Shown in pieces: positions 35,745 through 44,662 of a stretch of 64,000 nucleotides of DNA. The DNA is from Spirosoma sordidisoli (GTDB taxonomy: Bacteria > Bacteroidota > Bacteroidia > Cytophagales > Spirosomataceae): positions 186,001-250,000 of the forward strand of contig NZ_SBLB01000006.1 of the NCBI RefSeq assembly GCF_004138325.1, given 5' to 3'. The notes under the pieces are model-generated. The model worked only from the letters and a program-made list of their open reading frames with translations, was not told where the DNA came from and ran no database searches. The number at the start of each line of letters is the position of its first letter. Position 1 is the stretch's first letter. Both the position numbers and the translations under genes were made by a program.

Positions 35745-37379
35745 TTACCCCCTCGGTTCAACCAGCACGACGTCTTCTTTCTCGACAACAACCTGCCCTT
35801 CGGCCAGTCCTTTGGGCTTTCTGACGTACTTTTTAGGGGTTACAATAACCGGGCACAGGCTATCGGTCCGGCGTTTCGAATACCAGGCTGCCAGCTCGGC
35901 CGCCCGTTCAATGACCGTTTTCGGAAAGGGTTTCCCGGCCCGGTATTTAATCAGCACATGCGAGCCCGAAACATCCCGGGCGTGGAGCCACAGGTCATCT
36001 TTATACGAGAATTTCTGGGTGAGCAGGTCGTTGTTTCTGGCATTGCGGCCAATCAGGATTCGAAACCCGTCTACCAAAACTTCCTTGAAAAGCGGAGCCG
36101 CTTCATCGTCGACGGCCCCCGTTTCCGAAGCCATCAGGTGGTGCTGCTTGATAAAACGACGTAATTCTTTCAGCGTCCTGATGTCGGTCAGCGCCTGTTT
36201 GTACTGATCGATCCGAACCAGTTCGGCCTCCCGGTCGGCAACCTGGCCCGTCAGGTGCTCCTCCTCTATTTTCTCGTTTTTGGCCTTCCGGTAGAAATTT
36301 TCGGCGTTCTTCTGCGGGCTCAGGTCGGGCTTGAGTTTAAGCGTAACCGGCTGGTCGCGGTAAAAATCGTATAAGGTTATTCGTTCAGGTGATCGACCGC
36401 CCTGCCCCTCCGGAATGTCGTGCAGATTGGCCATCAGGATATGTCCCATTTCCTCGTGCGAAACCCCTTCCTCGCGCGCAATGAGTCGCTGCATGGTAGC
36501 CTCAATCTGCGCAGCGGCCCGGCGCCGTCGTTTGTCCAGCAGCCGCAGCAGCTCGGCTTTCTCCCGCTCAAAGGTGTTAAGCCCATTATAGGCAATAAAA
36601 AACCGATTGGCGGCTTCGATCGGATCGTCGAAGACCCGCACGGGAACCTCCGGGTCCGGCCCGTCGATGGGCAGTAAACTCAAGGCCGGTTTGTAATTGA
36701 ACCGGGTCAGGTAGTAACGGGGTTCGCTCAGTTCCCGTACCGTTTCCTGAACCAGTGCCCACAGGCGGTCGGGCTCCGTGGCGCTGTCGATCCCCAATCG
36801 CTGCTGCTGTTGACCGATGTAGTCATTGACCACCTTGCCAAACGTAGGAAACAACGGGCGATAGGTATAGCCAGCCCGCTCAAACGCCTGGTACGACTGA
36901 TCAATAGGCCGATCCATAGTGCTGAGCAGCAACTGGTTATCCGTAGCCAGGTTCTGGTTAAACAGATCCACCACCTCGTTTCCCTGAAAAGCCAGCAGGT
37001 TAGGGCGGTTACCAAAAAACTTAAACAACAGGGTAAAGTCATCCTCGAGTCGGATAGCCAGGCAGCGTTCGTTGAGAAACGATGTCACGGCTTTTACTGC
37101 CCGCCCGGCGCCTTCCTCACCCACCAGCGACTCGAACAGGTTGACGCTGTTGGTACGGGCCCGCTGCACTGTTTCGGGGAAAAGCAGTCCCGAAAAGTCG
37201 GGTCGGAGCGTTGCCTTGATGAAGAACGGCTTGTAGTAGTTGATCTTACCCCGCGCCTGCGCAAACACCAGCACCAGTTCATCCCGATCCTGGCTGAAGC
37301 ATTCCATGAATTTCAGGCCCACCAAGTGCGGCTCGAGCGCAGGCGCCAGCTGACGCAGAAAATAATAGTTTGTGTGCAT
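35745..37379 (-). CDS. rqcH: NFACT-family protein (RqcH/Rqc2-like)
   Basis: NFACT proteins bind stalled 50S-peptidyl-tRNA and, in RqcH, direct C-terminal alanine tailing. Present are NFACT-N (about 1-190, MHTNYYFLRQLAPALEPHLVG, FKFFGNRPNLLAF), a helical coiled-coil middle (about 270-420, LLRLLDKRRRRAAAQIEATMQRL) and NFACT-R (about 430-535, ILIGRNARNNDLLTQKFSYKDDLWLHARDVSGSHVLIK). The middle keeps the tandem helices that clamp the ribosome. At the site of the conserved Asp-Arg pair of RqcH this protein reads Asn-Glu-Arg (Glu104-Arg105). The length (544 aa) is close to that of RqcH (about 570). Confidence 0.85.
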   Translation of the reverse strand: MHTNYYFLRQLAPALEPHLVGLKFMECFSQDRDELVLVFAQARGKINYYKPFFIKATLRPDFSGLLFPETVQRARTNSVNLFESLVGEEGAGRAVKAVTSFLNERCLAIRLEDDFTLLFKFFGNRPNLLAFQGNEVVDLFNQNLATDNQLLLSTMDRPIDQSYQAFERAGYTYRPLFPTFGKVVNDYIGQQQQRLGIDSATEPDRLWALVQETVRELSEPRYYLTRFNYKPALSLLPIDGPDPEVPVRVFDDPIEAANRFFIAYNGLNTFEREKAELLRLLDKRRRRAAAQIEATMQRLIAREEGVSHEEMGHILMANLHDIPEGQGGRSPERITLYDFYRDQPVTLKLKPDLSPQKNAENFYRKAKNEKIEEEHLTGQVADREAELVRIDQYKQALTDIRTLKELRRFIKQHHLMASETGAVDDEAAPLFKEVLVDGFRILIGRNARNNDLLTQKFSYKDDLWLHARDVSGSHVLIKYRAGKPFPKTVIERAAELAAWYSKRRTDSLCPVIVTPKKYVRKPKGLAEGQVVVEKEDVVLVEPRG

Positions 37380-37780
37380 TACTGTGTGAAGATACAGGAT
37401 TGGCGGGCAAGCCTATCCGATACATAACCGTTTGCCATCATTTTATCGCTATTTCGGCGGGCTGTCGTATATACACCTATACATCCAGACGTTGCTCATC
37501 GATACATACCTAATGCGCAGGGCATCACCGGCTTAAGCATCTGATTTTCTCATCCCGTATACATCGGCCAGGCACCCCTGGCTGATTGTATCAAAAAAGT
37601 CCAATAAAGAGCTTCTGTAATCAAATAAGCTGTCTGATGACAACTCCTGCTGACATTAATTTTTTTTAATTTCTCATCGCTAATCACATTTATACACTAA
37701 ATACCTAGTTTTTATAGGTATATATACTTAGAAATTGTACTCTAACAAGTTAGATAGCGTCAAATTTCTATTTTTAGGGC
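37380..37780. other. AT-rich intergenic region, no gene seen
   Basis: This 400-bp region is clearly richer in A+T than its neighbours and holds no credible open frame. It separates the leftward rqcH gene from the susC promoter and contains a 7-bp inverted repeat at 37701-37721. Confidence 0.6.
37701..37721. repeat. 7-bp inverted repeat upstream of the susC promoter
   Basis: ATACCTA at 37701-37707 and TAGGTAT at 37715-37721 flank a 7-nt A/T spacer, 60 bp upstream of the -33 element. This could be an activator binding site. Confidence 0.35.
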
Positions 37781-37812
37781 TTTGCAATATGATTTAACAG
37801 ATATAATATTTG
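37781..37812 (+). promoter_or_regulatory. Promoter of the susC-susD operon
   Basis: TTTG (37781-37784), 20 bp, then AATATTTG (37805-37812) gives one mismatch to the Bacteroidota housekeeping consensus TTTG-N20-TAnnTTTG. The leader to ATG 37869 would be about 50 nt. Confidence 0.6.
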
Positions 37813-37868
37813 TGGGATTTACAGCCCAACCAAATTAATCACACAAATAATCCAATCCCGTTAACCTC

Positions 37869-40800
37869 ATGAAGACAAGGCTACTCAGGTTTTTACAGCC
37901 TGCACTCCTGAGCGCATTTATGCTGCTCTGCGTTCTGAGCGTGCAAGCTCAGGACCGTCGGCTTACCGGCGTAATCACTAGTGCAGAAGGTGCTGTACCT
38001 GGTGTCAATGTGGTGCTGAAAGGTACGCAAACCGGTACAGCTACCGACGCTGAAGGCAAGTTCTCGATCAATGTTCAGGGGTCTAATCCAGTACTGGTCG
38101 TTTCGGCCATTGGGTACAAAACCCAGGAAGTCCCCGTAGGCAATCAGAGTACCATCAATATCACCCTGTCCGAAGATGCCACGGCTCTGCAGGAAGTGGT
38201 TGTAACGGGTTACTCGACCGAAAACCGTCGTGACGTAACCGGTGCCGTTTCAACGGTAAAGCCTGCTCAGTTGCGGGTTGTTCCGTCGACCAACGTCGAG
38301 CAGCAGTTACAGGGCCGCGTGGCGGGGGTAACCGTCATCACCAACGGGCAGCCGGGAACGAGCAGCCAGATTCGGGTGCGGGGCTTCGGTTCGTTCGGGG
38401 GTAACCAGCCACTCTACGTAGTGGATGGCGTACCTACCCAGACGGCGCAGTTCATCGCTCCTGACGACATCGAAACCACAACCGTGCTGAAAGATGCGGC
38501 TTCGGCTTCGATCTACGGAGCCCGGGCCGCTGCCGGCGTTATCGTCCTGACCACCAAGAAAGGACAGCGCCGTGCGCAGAAGCTGAGCGTCAGCTACGAC
38601 GGGTTGTTCGGCGCTACCGATCCCGGTAAAAGCCTGCCTATCCTGAACCCGCAGGAGCAGGCCGACTGGACCTGGCAGGCGCGTCGGAACGACATTTTCC
38701 AGGCCGGTGGCACGGTAGGGCCCAACAGCTTTACGGGTATTGCCAACGGCCAGTACGGATCGGGCCAGACCCCCGTTCTTCCCGACTACCTCCTGGTAGG
38801 CAATACAGTAGGCGTGGTTGGCTCGGTTGATCTGGAAGCCGAACGGCTCAGATACAATACCGACCCCAACAACACCTACCTGGTTATTCCGGCTAATAAA
38901 GCAGGCACTGACTGGTACCGGGAAATTACCCGGGTAGCTCCGCTGCAGCGGCATACGCTGGGTTTCCAGGGCGGTACCGAATACAGCCGGTACTACCTGA
39001 GTCTGGGCGTACAGAATCAGGCGGGTATCATTACGAACAACAACTTCTCGCGCTACACCTTCCGGGCCAATACCGAATTTGACGTTACCAAGAAAATCCG
39101 GTTTGGCGAGAACCTGCAGTTTGCCTACGTTTCGGCGACTGGTCTGCAGGGTGGTACCGGCAGCTCGCTGGGCAACAACACCAACAACAACTCCAGCGTA
39201 GCGTCAGACGAAAACGACGTACTGCTGGCGTTCCGGATGCCTCCCATCATTCCGGTATACAACTCGTTTGGTGGCTATGCCGGTACCAAAGCCCCTGGTT
39301 TCAACAACCCGCGTAACCCCGTTGCCAATCGCCAGAGCTCAGCCGACAACCTGAACTACACGCTGTTTGGCTTCGGTAACGCCTACCTCGAGTACGACGT
39401 GATTCCGGCGTTGACGCTCCGCAGTAGCCTGGGTGGTACGTACTTTGCCAACTACAACAACTTCTACAGCCGCGCCCAGTACGAAAACTCGGAGAACAAC
39501 ACCAACTACACCTACGGCGAAGGCGCCAATACGGGTCTGGCCTGGACGTTCACCAATACGGCTCAGTACAAGAAGACGTTCGGCATCCACGACATCAGCG
39601 CGCTGGCCGGCATCGAAGCCCTGAATACAGGAAGTGGCCGGGGCATCAACGGTACCGGTATCAACCCGTCAACCACGGATCCGAACTACGTGACCCTGAG
39701 CACCACAACGCCGGGTTCGTCGCGATTGGTGAACAGCTACTACGGCCTGGGTAACAACTTCTACTCGCTCTTCGGTCAGGTTCGGTATACCTACAACGAC
39801 AAGTATATTCTGACGGGCGTTGTTCGTCGCGACGGGTCCTCGCAGTTTGGTGCCTCGAACCGCTACGGCGTATTCCCGGCCTTCTCGGCCGCCTGGCGTA
39901 TTTCGTCGGAAGAGTTCCTGAAGAGCATGCCGTGGATCTCGGACCTGAAAATCCGGGGTGGTTACGGGCTCATGGGGAACTCCAACTTCCTGAGCTCGAC
40001 CAACCAGTATAGCCTGTACGCGTCGAACCCCGGTAACGGCTACGACATCAACGGCGGTAACACGGCCATTGCCCCCGGCTTCTACCGGAGCCAGATCGGC
40101 AACCCGAACGCCAAATGGGAAACCAGTGTATCGTCGAACATCGGTATCGACGGTGCGTTCTTCAACAACAAGCTGGAGGTTGTGCTCGACGTATGGCGGA
40201 AAGATACCAAAGACCTGCTGTATCAGCTGGCCCTGCCCGGCGTTGTGGGTACACTGGCCAGCGCTCCGTTCCTGAACCTGGCCGGTATGCGGAACCAAGG
40301 TATCGACCTGCTGATCACGAATCGCGGCACTATTTCGGGCGATCTCAGCTACGAGGTTACCGGTATTGGTAGCATTCTGGACAACAAAATTACGGCCATC
40401 GACCCATCGGTTCCTTACTTCACCGGTGGTGGTACCCGTCTGCCGGCGGTAGTGCGGAACCAGCCTGGCCACGCGCTGTCTTCGTTCTACGGTTATAAAG
40501 TAGTTGGCCTGTTCCAGAGCCGCGAAGACGTGTCGGGTTCGCCCACGCAGAGTGGGGCGGCTCCGGGTCGATTCAAATATGCCGACACCGACGGCAACGG
40601 AACCATCGATGATAACGACCGGCAGTTCCTGGGCAGCCCGATTCCGAAGTTTACCGGTAGTATTACCCTGACCCTGAAATACAGAGGGTTCGACCTGAAT
40701 ACCAACCTGTACGCATCGCTGGGCAACCAGATCTTCAACAACGCCCGCTGGTTTACCGATTTCTATCCGTCGTTTACGGGAGCCGCCGTTAGCGCGCGGG

Positions 40801-41147
40801 TGAAAGATTCGTGGACACCACAGAACACGAACACCACGATCCCCATTTTCGAGTCGGCCTCCAACTTCAGCACCAACACGCAGATCAACTCCTACTACGT
40901 AGAGAACGGATCGTACGCCCGGATGCAGTACCTGACGGTTGGCTACACGTTCCCGAACGCGCTGCTCGACCGGATCAACCTGAGCCGCCTGCGGTTGTCG
41001 CTGTCGGCTACCAACCTGTTCACCGCCACGAAATACAGCGGTCTCGACCCGGCCGTAGGTGGCTCGGCTGATACCAACTTCGGTATCGATGTTGGTAACT
41101 ACCCGGTTACCCGCGGCTACAACGTTGGACTGAGCTTTGGTTTCTAA
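37869..41147 (+). CDS. SusC/RagA-family TonB-linked outer membrane transporter
   Basis: A full-length (1092 aa) transporter that imports oligomers captured by its SusD partner. After the signal peptide (ending near LSVQAQ) there is no STN domain; a carboxypeptidase-regulatory domain comes directly (residues 30-110, RRLTGVITSAEGAVPGVNVVL). The TonB box/plug follows (LQEVVVTGYSTENRRDVTGA, NVEQQLQGRVAGVTVI, GSFGGNQPLYVVDGVP, KDAASASIYGARAAAGVI), then a large barrel ending VGLSFGF with terminal Phe. With no STN and no FecR nearby, it is not under anti-sigma control of the type at the left edge. The substrate is not evident, because no glycoside hydrolase lies within the unit. Confidence 0.96.
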   Translation: MKTRLLRFLQPALLSAFMLLCVLSVQAQDRRLTGVITSAEGAVPGVNVVLKGTQTGTATDAEGKFSINVQGSNPVLVVSAIGYKTQEVPVGNQSTINITLSEDATALQEVVVTGYSTENRRDVTGAVSTVKPAQLRVVPSTNVEQQLQGRVAGVTVITNGQPGTSSQIRVRGFGSFGGNQPLYVVDGVPTQTAQFIAPDDIETTTVLKDAASASIYGARAAAGVIVLTTKKGQRRAQKLSVSYDGLFGATDPGKSLPILNPQEQADWTWQARRNDIFQAGGTVGPNSFTGIANGQYGSGQTPVLPDYLLVGNTVGVVGSVDLEAERLRYNTDPNNTYLVIPANKAGTDWYREITRVAPLQRHTLGFQGGTEYSRYYLSLGVQNQAGIITNNNFSRYTFRANTEFDVTKKIRFGENLQFAYVSATGLQGGTGSSLGNNTNNNSSVASDENDVLLAFRMPPIIPVYNSFGGYAGTKAPGFNNPRNPVANRQSSADNLNYTLFGFGNAYLEYDVIPALTLRSSLGGTYFANYNNFYSRAQYENSENNTNYTYGEGANTGLAWTFTNTAQYKKTFGIHDISALAGIEALNTGSGRGINGTGINPSTTDPNYVTLSTTTPGSSRLVNSYYGLGNNFYSLFGQVRYTYNDKYILTGVVRRDGSSQFGASNRYGVFPAFSAAWRISSEEFLKSMPWISDLKIRGGYGLMGNSNFLSSTNQYSLYASNPGNGYDINGGNTAIAPGFYRSQIGNPNAKWETSVSSNIGIDGAFFNNKLEVVLDVWRKDTKDLLYQLALPGVVGTLASAPFLNLAGMRNQGIDLLITNRGTISGDLSYEVTGIGSILDNKITAIDPSVPYFTGGGTRLPAVVRNQPGHALSSFYGYKVVGLFQSREDVSGSPTQSGAAPGRFKYADTDGNGTIDDNDRQFLGSPIPKFTGSITLTLKYRGFDLNTNLYASLGNQIFNNARWFTDFYPSFTGAAVSARVKDSWTPQNTNTTIPIFESASNFSTNTQINSYYVENGSYARMQYLTVGYTFPNALLDRINLSRLRLSLSATNLFTATKYSGLDPAVGGSADTNFGIDVGNYPVTRGYNVGLSFGF

Positions 41148-41161
41148 CCCTAACAGAGTCA

Positions 41162-41199
41162 TGACAGGCGGAGTTGGCCCCGCCAGACCCCGCCTGTCA
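41162..41199 (+). repeat. Hairpin between susC and susD
   Basis: A 10-bp stem, TGACAGGCGG (41162-41171) with CCGCCTGTCA (41190-41199), and an 18-nt GC-rich loop begin 14 bp after the susC stop. No T-run follows. It may stabilise the susC 3' end or attenuate read-through, setting the SusC:SusD ratio. Confidence 0.6.
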
Positions 41200-41226
41200 G
41201 CCTATAAACGTCTGTAAAATCTGATC

Positions 41227-42984
41227 ATGAAAAAGCCGATTATAAAAGGAATAACCCTAACGGCCATGCTATCGCTGGTCACGTTCGCCTGTAGCGACAA
41301 ATTTCTGGACCTGTCCCCCACCGGCACGTTGCGCGGGGGAGACAGCCAGCTCTTCAGCAAAGCCGGTATTGAAAGTACGCTCGTTTCCACCTACGCCCAG
41401 CTGAATGGACGCGGTTTCTCGCGGGCAGCCAGCTCGTTTAACTGGGTACGCGGCAGCGTATCGGGGGGCGATGCCAACAAAGGCTCCAACCCCGGCGATG
41501 CGGGCGGTAACAGTAACTTCACCACCTTCCAGCGGTTCGAGCTGCTGCCCACCAATGGCGACGTGAACGACAAATGGCGGGGTATGTACGAAGGAATCAG
41601 CCGGGCCAACGCCGTACTGCGCGCCATTCCGCAGGCCGCAGCCGATGTGTCGGACGACGATAAGAAGCGGATCTCGGCCGAAGCGCGCTTCCTGCGGGCC
41701 CACTACTATTTTGAGCTGAAGCGCTCCTTCAACATGGTACCGTACATCGACGAAACCGTCGATTACGGATCGGGTATCGAGAAAGTACCGAACAACACCG
41801 ATATCTGGCCCAAGATCGAAGAGGACCTCAAGTACGCCCAGACGAACCTGCCCGCTACCCAGAGTGCGGCTGGCCGGGCTAACAAGTGGGCAGCTACCGC
41901 CTACCTGGCCAAAGCCTATCTGTACCAGAAAAAATACACCGAAGCCAAGCCCCTGTTCGATCAGGTTATTGCCGAGGGCGTAACGGCCAGAGGAACCAAG
42001 TACGATCTGGCCGCTAACTATACCGATGTGTTCAACGCAGCTACGGAGAACAACGCGGAATCGATCTTCGCTACCCAGTCGGCCGCCAACACGGGTTCGG
42101 TGAGTAACTCGGCTCAGGAGCTGGACCTCAACTTCCCCTACAACACGGGATCGAACGGTCCGGCGGGCTGCTGCGGGTTCTTTGCGCCCAGCTTCGAACT
42201 GGCGAACTCGTTCCGGGTGAACGCCAACGGGCTGCCGCTGCTCGATGGTTCGTACAACACCGGTGCCAATCAGCTGAAGAACGACCAGGGTATCGACTCA
42301 AAAACGCCTTTCACCCCCGACGCTGGCCCTGTTGATCCGCGGCTCGACTGGTCGATCGGACGCCGGGGTATTCCCTACCTCGACTGGTCGATCCACCCCG
42401 GTCTTGACTGGATTCGCGATCAGAGCTTTGCCGGTCCTTACTCGCCCAAGAAGTTTATCTTCTACAAATCGCAGGATAAAACCCTGACCGACGTAAGCTC
42501 CTGGACCAACGGCTATTCGGCCATCAACTACAACATCATCCGCTTTGCCGACGTACTGCTGATGGCCGCCGAGGTTGAAATTGAGGTAGGAAGCCTGGAA
42601 ACTGCCCGTACCTACATCAACCGGGTTCGGACACGGGCCGCCAATCGTACGGCCTGGGTAAAAGCACCGGATGGCAGCAATGCCGCCAACTACGTGATCA
42701 GCAACTATACGACCCCGTTTGCCAGCAAAGAAGCCGCTCGTACGGCCGTTCAGTTTGAGCGCAAACTGGAGCTGTCGGGCGAAGGCCACCGTTTCTACGA
42801 CCTCGTTCGCTGGGGTAATGCCGCTCCGGTGCTGAATGCCTTCATCGCCTACGAAAGCCAGCGGCTTCCGACGGGCTATGCCGGTGCCAGATTTACGGCG
42901 GGTAAAGATGAATACATGCCGATTCCGCAGACCCAGATCGACTACCAGGGCCGCGACGTGCTGAAACAAAATCCGAACTATTAA
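41227..42984 (+). CDS. RagB/SusD-family surface lipoprotein
   Basis: This is the substrate-binding lid of the SusC transporter. The lipobox is LVTFACSDKFLDLSPTG (lipidated Cys about 22). The SusD fold shows in TPR-like helices (MYEGISRANAVLRAI, AEARFLRAHYYFELKRSFN, AATAYLAKAYLYQKKYTEA) and the conserved end INYNIIRFADVLLMAAEVEIE...YINRVRTRA...QFERKLELSGEGHRFYDLVRWG...MPIPQTQID. The length (585 aa) is normal. It follows susC by 79 bp and is closed by the terminator at 43005-43045. Confidence 0.96.
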   Translation: MKKPIIKGITLTAMLSLVTFACSDKFLDLSPTGTLRGGDSQLFSKAGIESTLVSTYAQLNGRGFSRAASSFNWVRGSVSGGDANKGSNPGDAGGNSNFTTFQRFELLPTNGDVNDKWRGMYEGISRANAVLRAIPQAAADVSDDDKKRISAEARFLRAHYYFELKRSFNMVPYIDETVDYGSGIEKVPNNTDIWPKIEEDLKYAQTNLPATQSAAGRANKWAATAYLAKAYLYQKKYTEAKPLFDQVIAEGVTARGTKYDLAANYTDVFNAATENNAESIFATQSAANTGSVSNSAQELDLNFPYNTGSNGPAGCCGFFAPSFELANSFRVNANGLPLLDGSYNTGANQLKNDQGIDSKTPFTPDAGPVDPRLDWSIGRRGIPYLDWSIHPGLDWIRDQSFAGPYSPKKFIFYKSQDKTLTDVSSWTNGYSAINYNIIRFADVLLMAAEVEIEVGSLETARTYINRVRTRAANRTAWVKAPDGSNAANYVISNYTTPFASKEAARTAVQFERKLELSGEGHRFYDLVRWGNAAPVLNAFIAYESQRLPTGYAGARFTAGKDEYMPIPQTQIDYQGRDVLKQNPNY

Positions 42985-43004
42985 GTAACGGAGCATCCGT
43001 ACCC

Positions 43005-43045
43005 ACGAAGACGCCCCCGCTGATGGTCAGCGGGGGCGTCTTCGT
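43005..43045 (+). terminator. Terminator of the susC-susD operon
   Basis: A perfect 19-bp stem (43005-43023 with 43027-43045; ACGAAGACGCCCCCGCTGA) and 3-nt loop TGG lie 20 bp after the susD stop. The following ATAAAC is only weakly T-rich, but the stem is very stable. Confidence 0.85.
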
Positions 43046-43102
43046 ATAAACAATACCCGCCCGGCCTCAGTTGTTATCCTACTAAACAACTCGACTAACA
43101 GC

Positions 43103-43369
43103 ATGGCTAACAACAAAACCACCGACCAGCCCGGCTCGAATGACAAACGGCCGCATGGCGAGCATACGCGCAACCACGAAGCCCGCGACACGAGCGGCCT
43201 GCGCCCCAACGCCGAGCAGACAATGACCAACGCGAATAAAAGCAAGCAGGGGCCCGAAGACGAGCACGACCCGGCGCTGCATGGCAAATCAAAAGCCGAA
43301 CTGGCCGAAGAACGGGGTGGCCACGGGCACTCTGGCCACAGCAGCAGCCGCAATGGCAGTAGAAAGTAA
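43103..43369 (+). CDS. Small hydrophilic protein of unknown function
   Basis: An 88-aa protein, strongly polar and probably disordered, rich in Asn, Lys, Glu, His and Gly (GSNDKRPHGEHTRNHEAR, KSKAELAEERGGHGHSGHSS). There is no signal peptide or membrane segment. The His/Gly tail could bind metal or nucleic acid; this is speculation. It resembles in style the small stress proteins found elsewhere in the window. It lies between the sus terminator and the epimerase gene. It might not be translated, but the start and frame are clean. Confidence 0.5.
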   Translation: MANNKTTDQPGSNDKRPHGEHTRNHEARDTSGLRPNAEQTMTNANKSKQGPEDEHDPALHGKSKAELAEERGGHGHSGHSSSRNGSRK

Positions 43370-43377
43370 GCGATATT

Positions 43378-43438
43378 GAGTTATGCATGATGGGCGACCA
43401 GCACGTATCGAGTGGAGGGCGCTCATCATGCATGACTC
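43378..43438 (+). repeat. Long inverted repeat upstream of the epimerase gene
   Basis: Arms 43378-43396 (GAGTTATGCATGATGGGCG) and 43420-43438 pair over 19 bp with two G-U wobbles and a 23-nt loop. It starts 8 bp after the 88-aa gene and ends 14 bp before the epimerase ATG, so it could end the first transcript or cover the translation start of the second. Confidence 0.6.
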
Positions 43439-43452
43439 ATCAATCGGTACCG

Positions 43453-44658
43453 ATGGACTTTTCCCGACTCAGAGCCGAACTCAGGCAGGAACACAAGGAT
43501 ATTCTGGCCTACTGGCAGCGCCACGCGCCCGATCCGGTCAACGGCGGTTTCTACGGCCGGGTCGATTATCAGAACCGCCCCGATCCTGATGCGGAGAAAG
43601 GCATTGTGCTGAACAGCCGGATTTTATGGACGTTTTCGGCCGCCCTGATCCACACGCAGCACGACGATTACCGCCCCATTGCCGACCAGGCCTTTCAGTA
43701 CATCAGGCAGCATTTCGTCGATCCGCAATACGGCGGAGTGTATTGGTCGGTCACCGCCAAAGGCCAGCCCAAGCAACCGATCAAGCAGCTGTATGGGCAG
43801 GCTTTTACCCTATACGGGCTGAGTGAGTACGCCCGCGCTACCGGCTCCGCGCCTGCTCTGGCGCTGGCTAAAGAGATCTTCCAGACCATGGTCCGGCACG
43901 CCCATGACCCGAAGAAAGGCGGTTTCCGCGAAGCCTTTGCCCGCGACTGGTCCGCTACGACCGACTATATCCTCAGCAAGTCCGACAGGCAGGAAACCAA
44001 GACTATGAACACCCACCTCCATATTCTGGAGTCGTTCACGGCCCTGTACCGCGTCTGGCCCGACAAGACCGTAGCCGATCAGATACGGGGTATGCTGGCC
44101 GTCTTCACGAACCATATCGTTGACCCCAAAACGTACCGCATGAACCTGTTCATGGATGACAACTGGCAGGTACGCCGAACCGCCGTTTCGTATGGTCACG
44201 ACATCGAAGCCTCCTGGCTCCTGCCCGAAGCCGCCGACGTGCTGGCCGCCAGAAACCCCGCCGATAAACCCCTTCAAAAGCAAATCCGGACTCTGGGTAT
44301 AAACATGGCCCGCGCGGCTGCCGATGGCTACGCGGCCGACGGAGGTATGAACTACGAATACGAGCCCGACACCCGACACCTCAATCAGGAACGCTCGTGG
44401 TGGGTGATGGCCGAAGCTATGGTTGGCTTCCTGAACGCTTACCAGCTCACCAATGAGAAACCCTTTCTCGACAAATCCATTGCCAGCTGGGAGTTTACCA
44501 AGAAATACCTGCTCGACACCAAAAACGGCGAATGGTTCATGGGCGTCGACGCGAACCACAAGGTGCTCGGCAACGACAAGATCAGCATGTGGAAATGTCC
44601 GTATCACAACAGCCGGGCCTGCCTGGAAATGCTGGACCGGCTGGAGCACCTGCGCTAG
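43453..44658 (+). CDS. AGE-family epimerase (cellobiose 2-epimerase type)
   Basis: ATG at 43453 (MDFSRLRAELRQEHKDIL, 401 aa) is chosen because the longer frame from 43387 runs through a hairpin. The (alpha/alpha)6 barrel enzymes of this family epimerise glucose to mannose at the reducing end, or N-acylglucosamine. Family motifs include NGGFYGRVDY, LNSRILWTFSAAL, QLYGQAFTLYGLSEYA, MNTHLHILESFTALY, SYGHDIEASWLL and MWKCPYHNSRACLEML, with the His residues that act as general acid/base. These fit cellobiose 2-epimerase better than GlcNAc 2-epimerase. Following the SusCD unit, it may handle imported mannan- or glucan-derived disaccharides. Confidence 0.87.
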   Translation: MDFSRLRAELRQEHKDILAYWQRHAPDPVNGGFYGRVDYQNRPDPDAEKGIVLNSRILWTFSAALIHTQHDDYRPIADQAFQYIRQHFVDPQYGGVYWSVTAKGQPKQPIKQLYGQAFTLYGLSEYARATGSAPALALAKEIFQTMVRHAHDPKKGGFREAFARDWSATTDYILSKSDRQETKTMNTHLHILESFTALYRVWPDKTVADQIRGMLAVFTNHIVDPKTYRMNLFMDDNWQVRRTAVSYGHDIEASWLLPEAADVLAARNPADKPLQKQIRTLGINMARAAADGYAADGGMNYEYEPDTRHLNQERSWWVMAEAMVGFLNAYQLTNEKPFLDKSIASWEFTKKYLLDTKNGEWFMGVDANHKVLGNDKISMWKCPYHNSRACLEMLDRLEHLR

Positions 44659-44662
44659 CGAA

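Noticed and set aside
37501..37700. Phase-variable or recombination site upstream of susC
   Set aside because: The region is AT-rich but has no pair of long inverted repeats bounding an invertible segment and no recombinase gene nearby.
39669..41162. Minus-strand frame of 497 codons opposite susC
   Set aside because: It lies antisense to a full-length SusC gene with all family motifs; the composition (Arg, Val, Gly rich) is that of a shadow frame.
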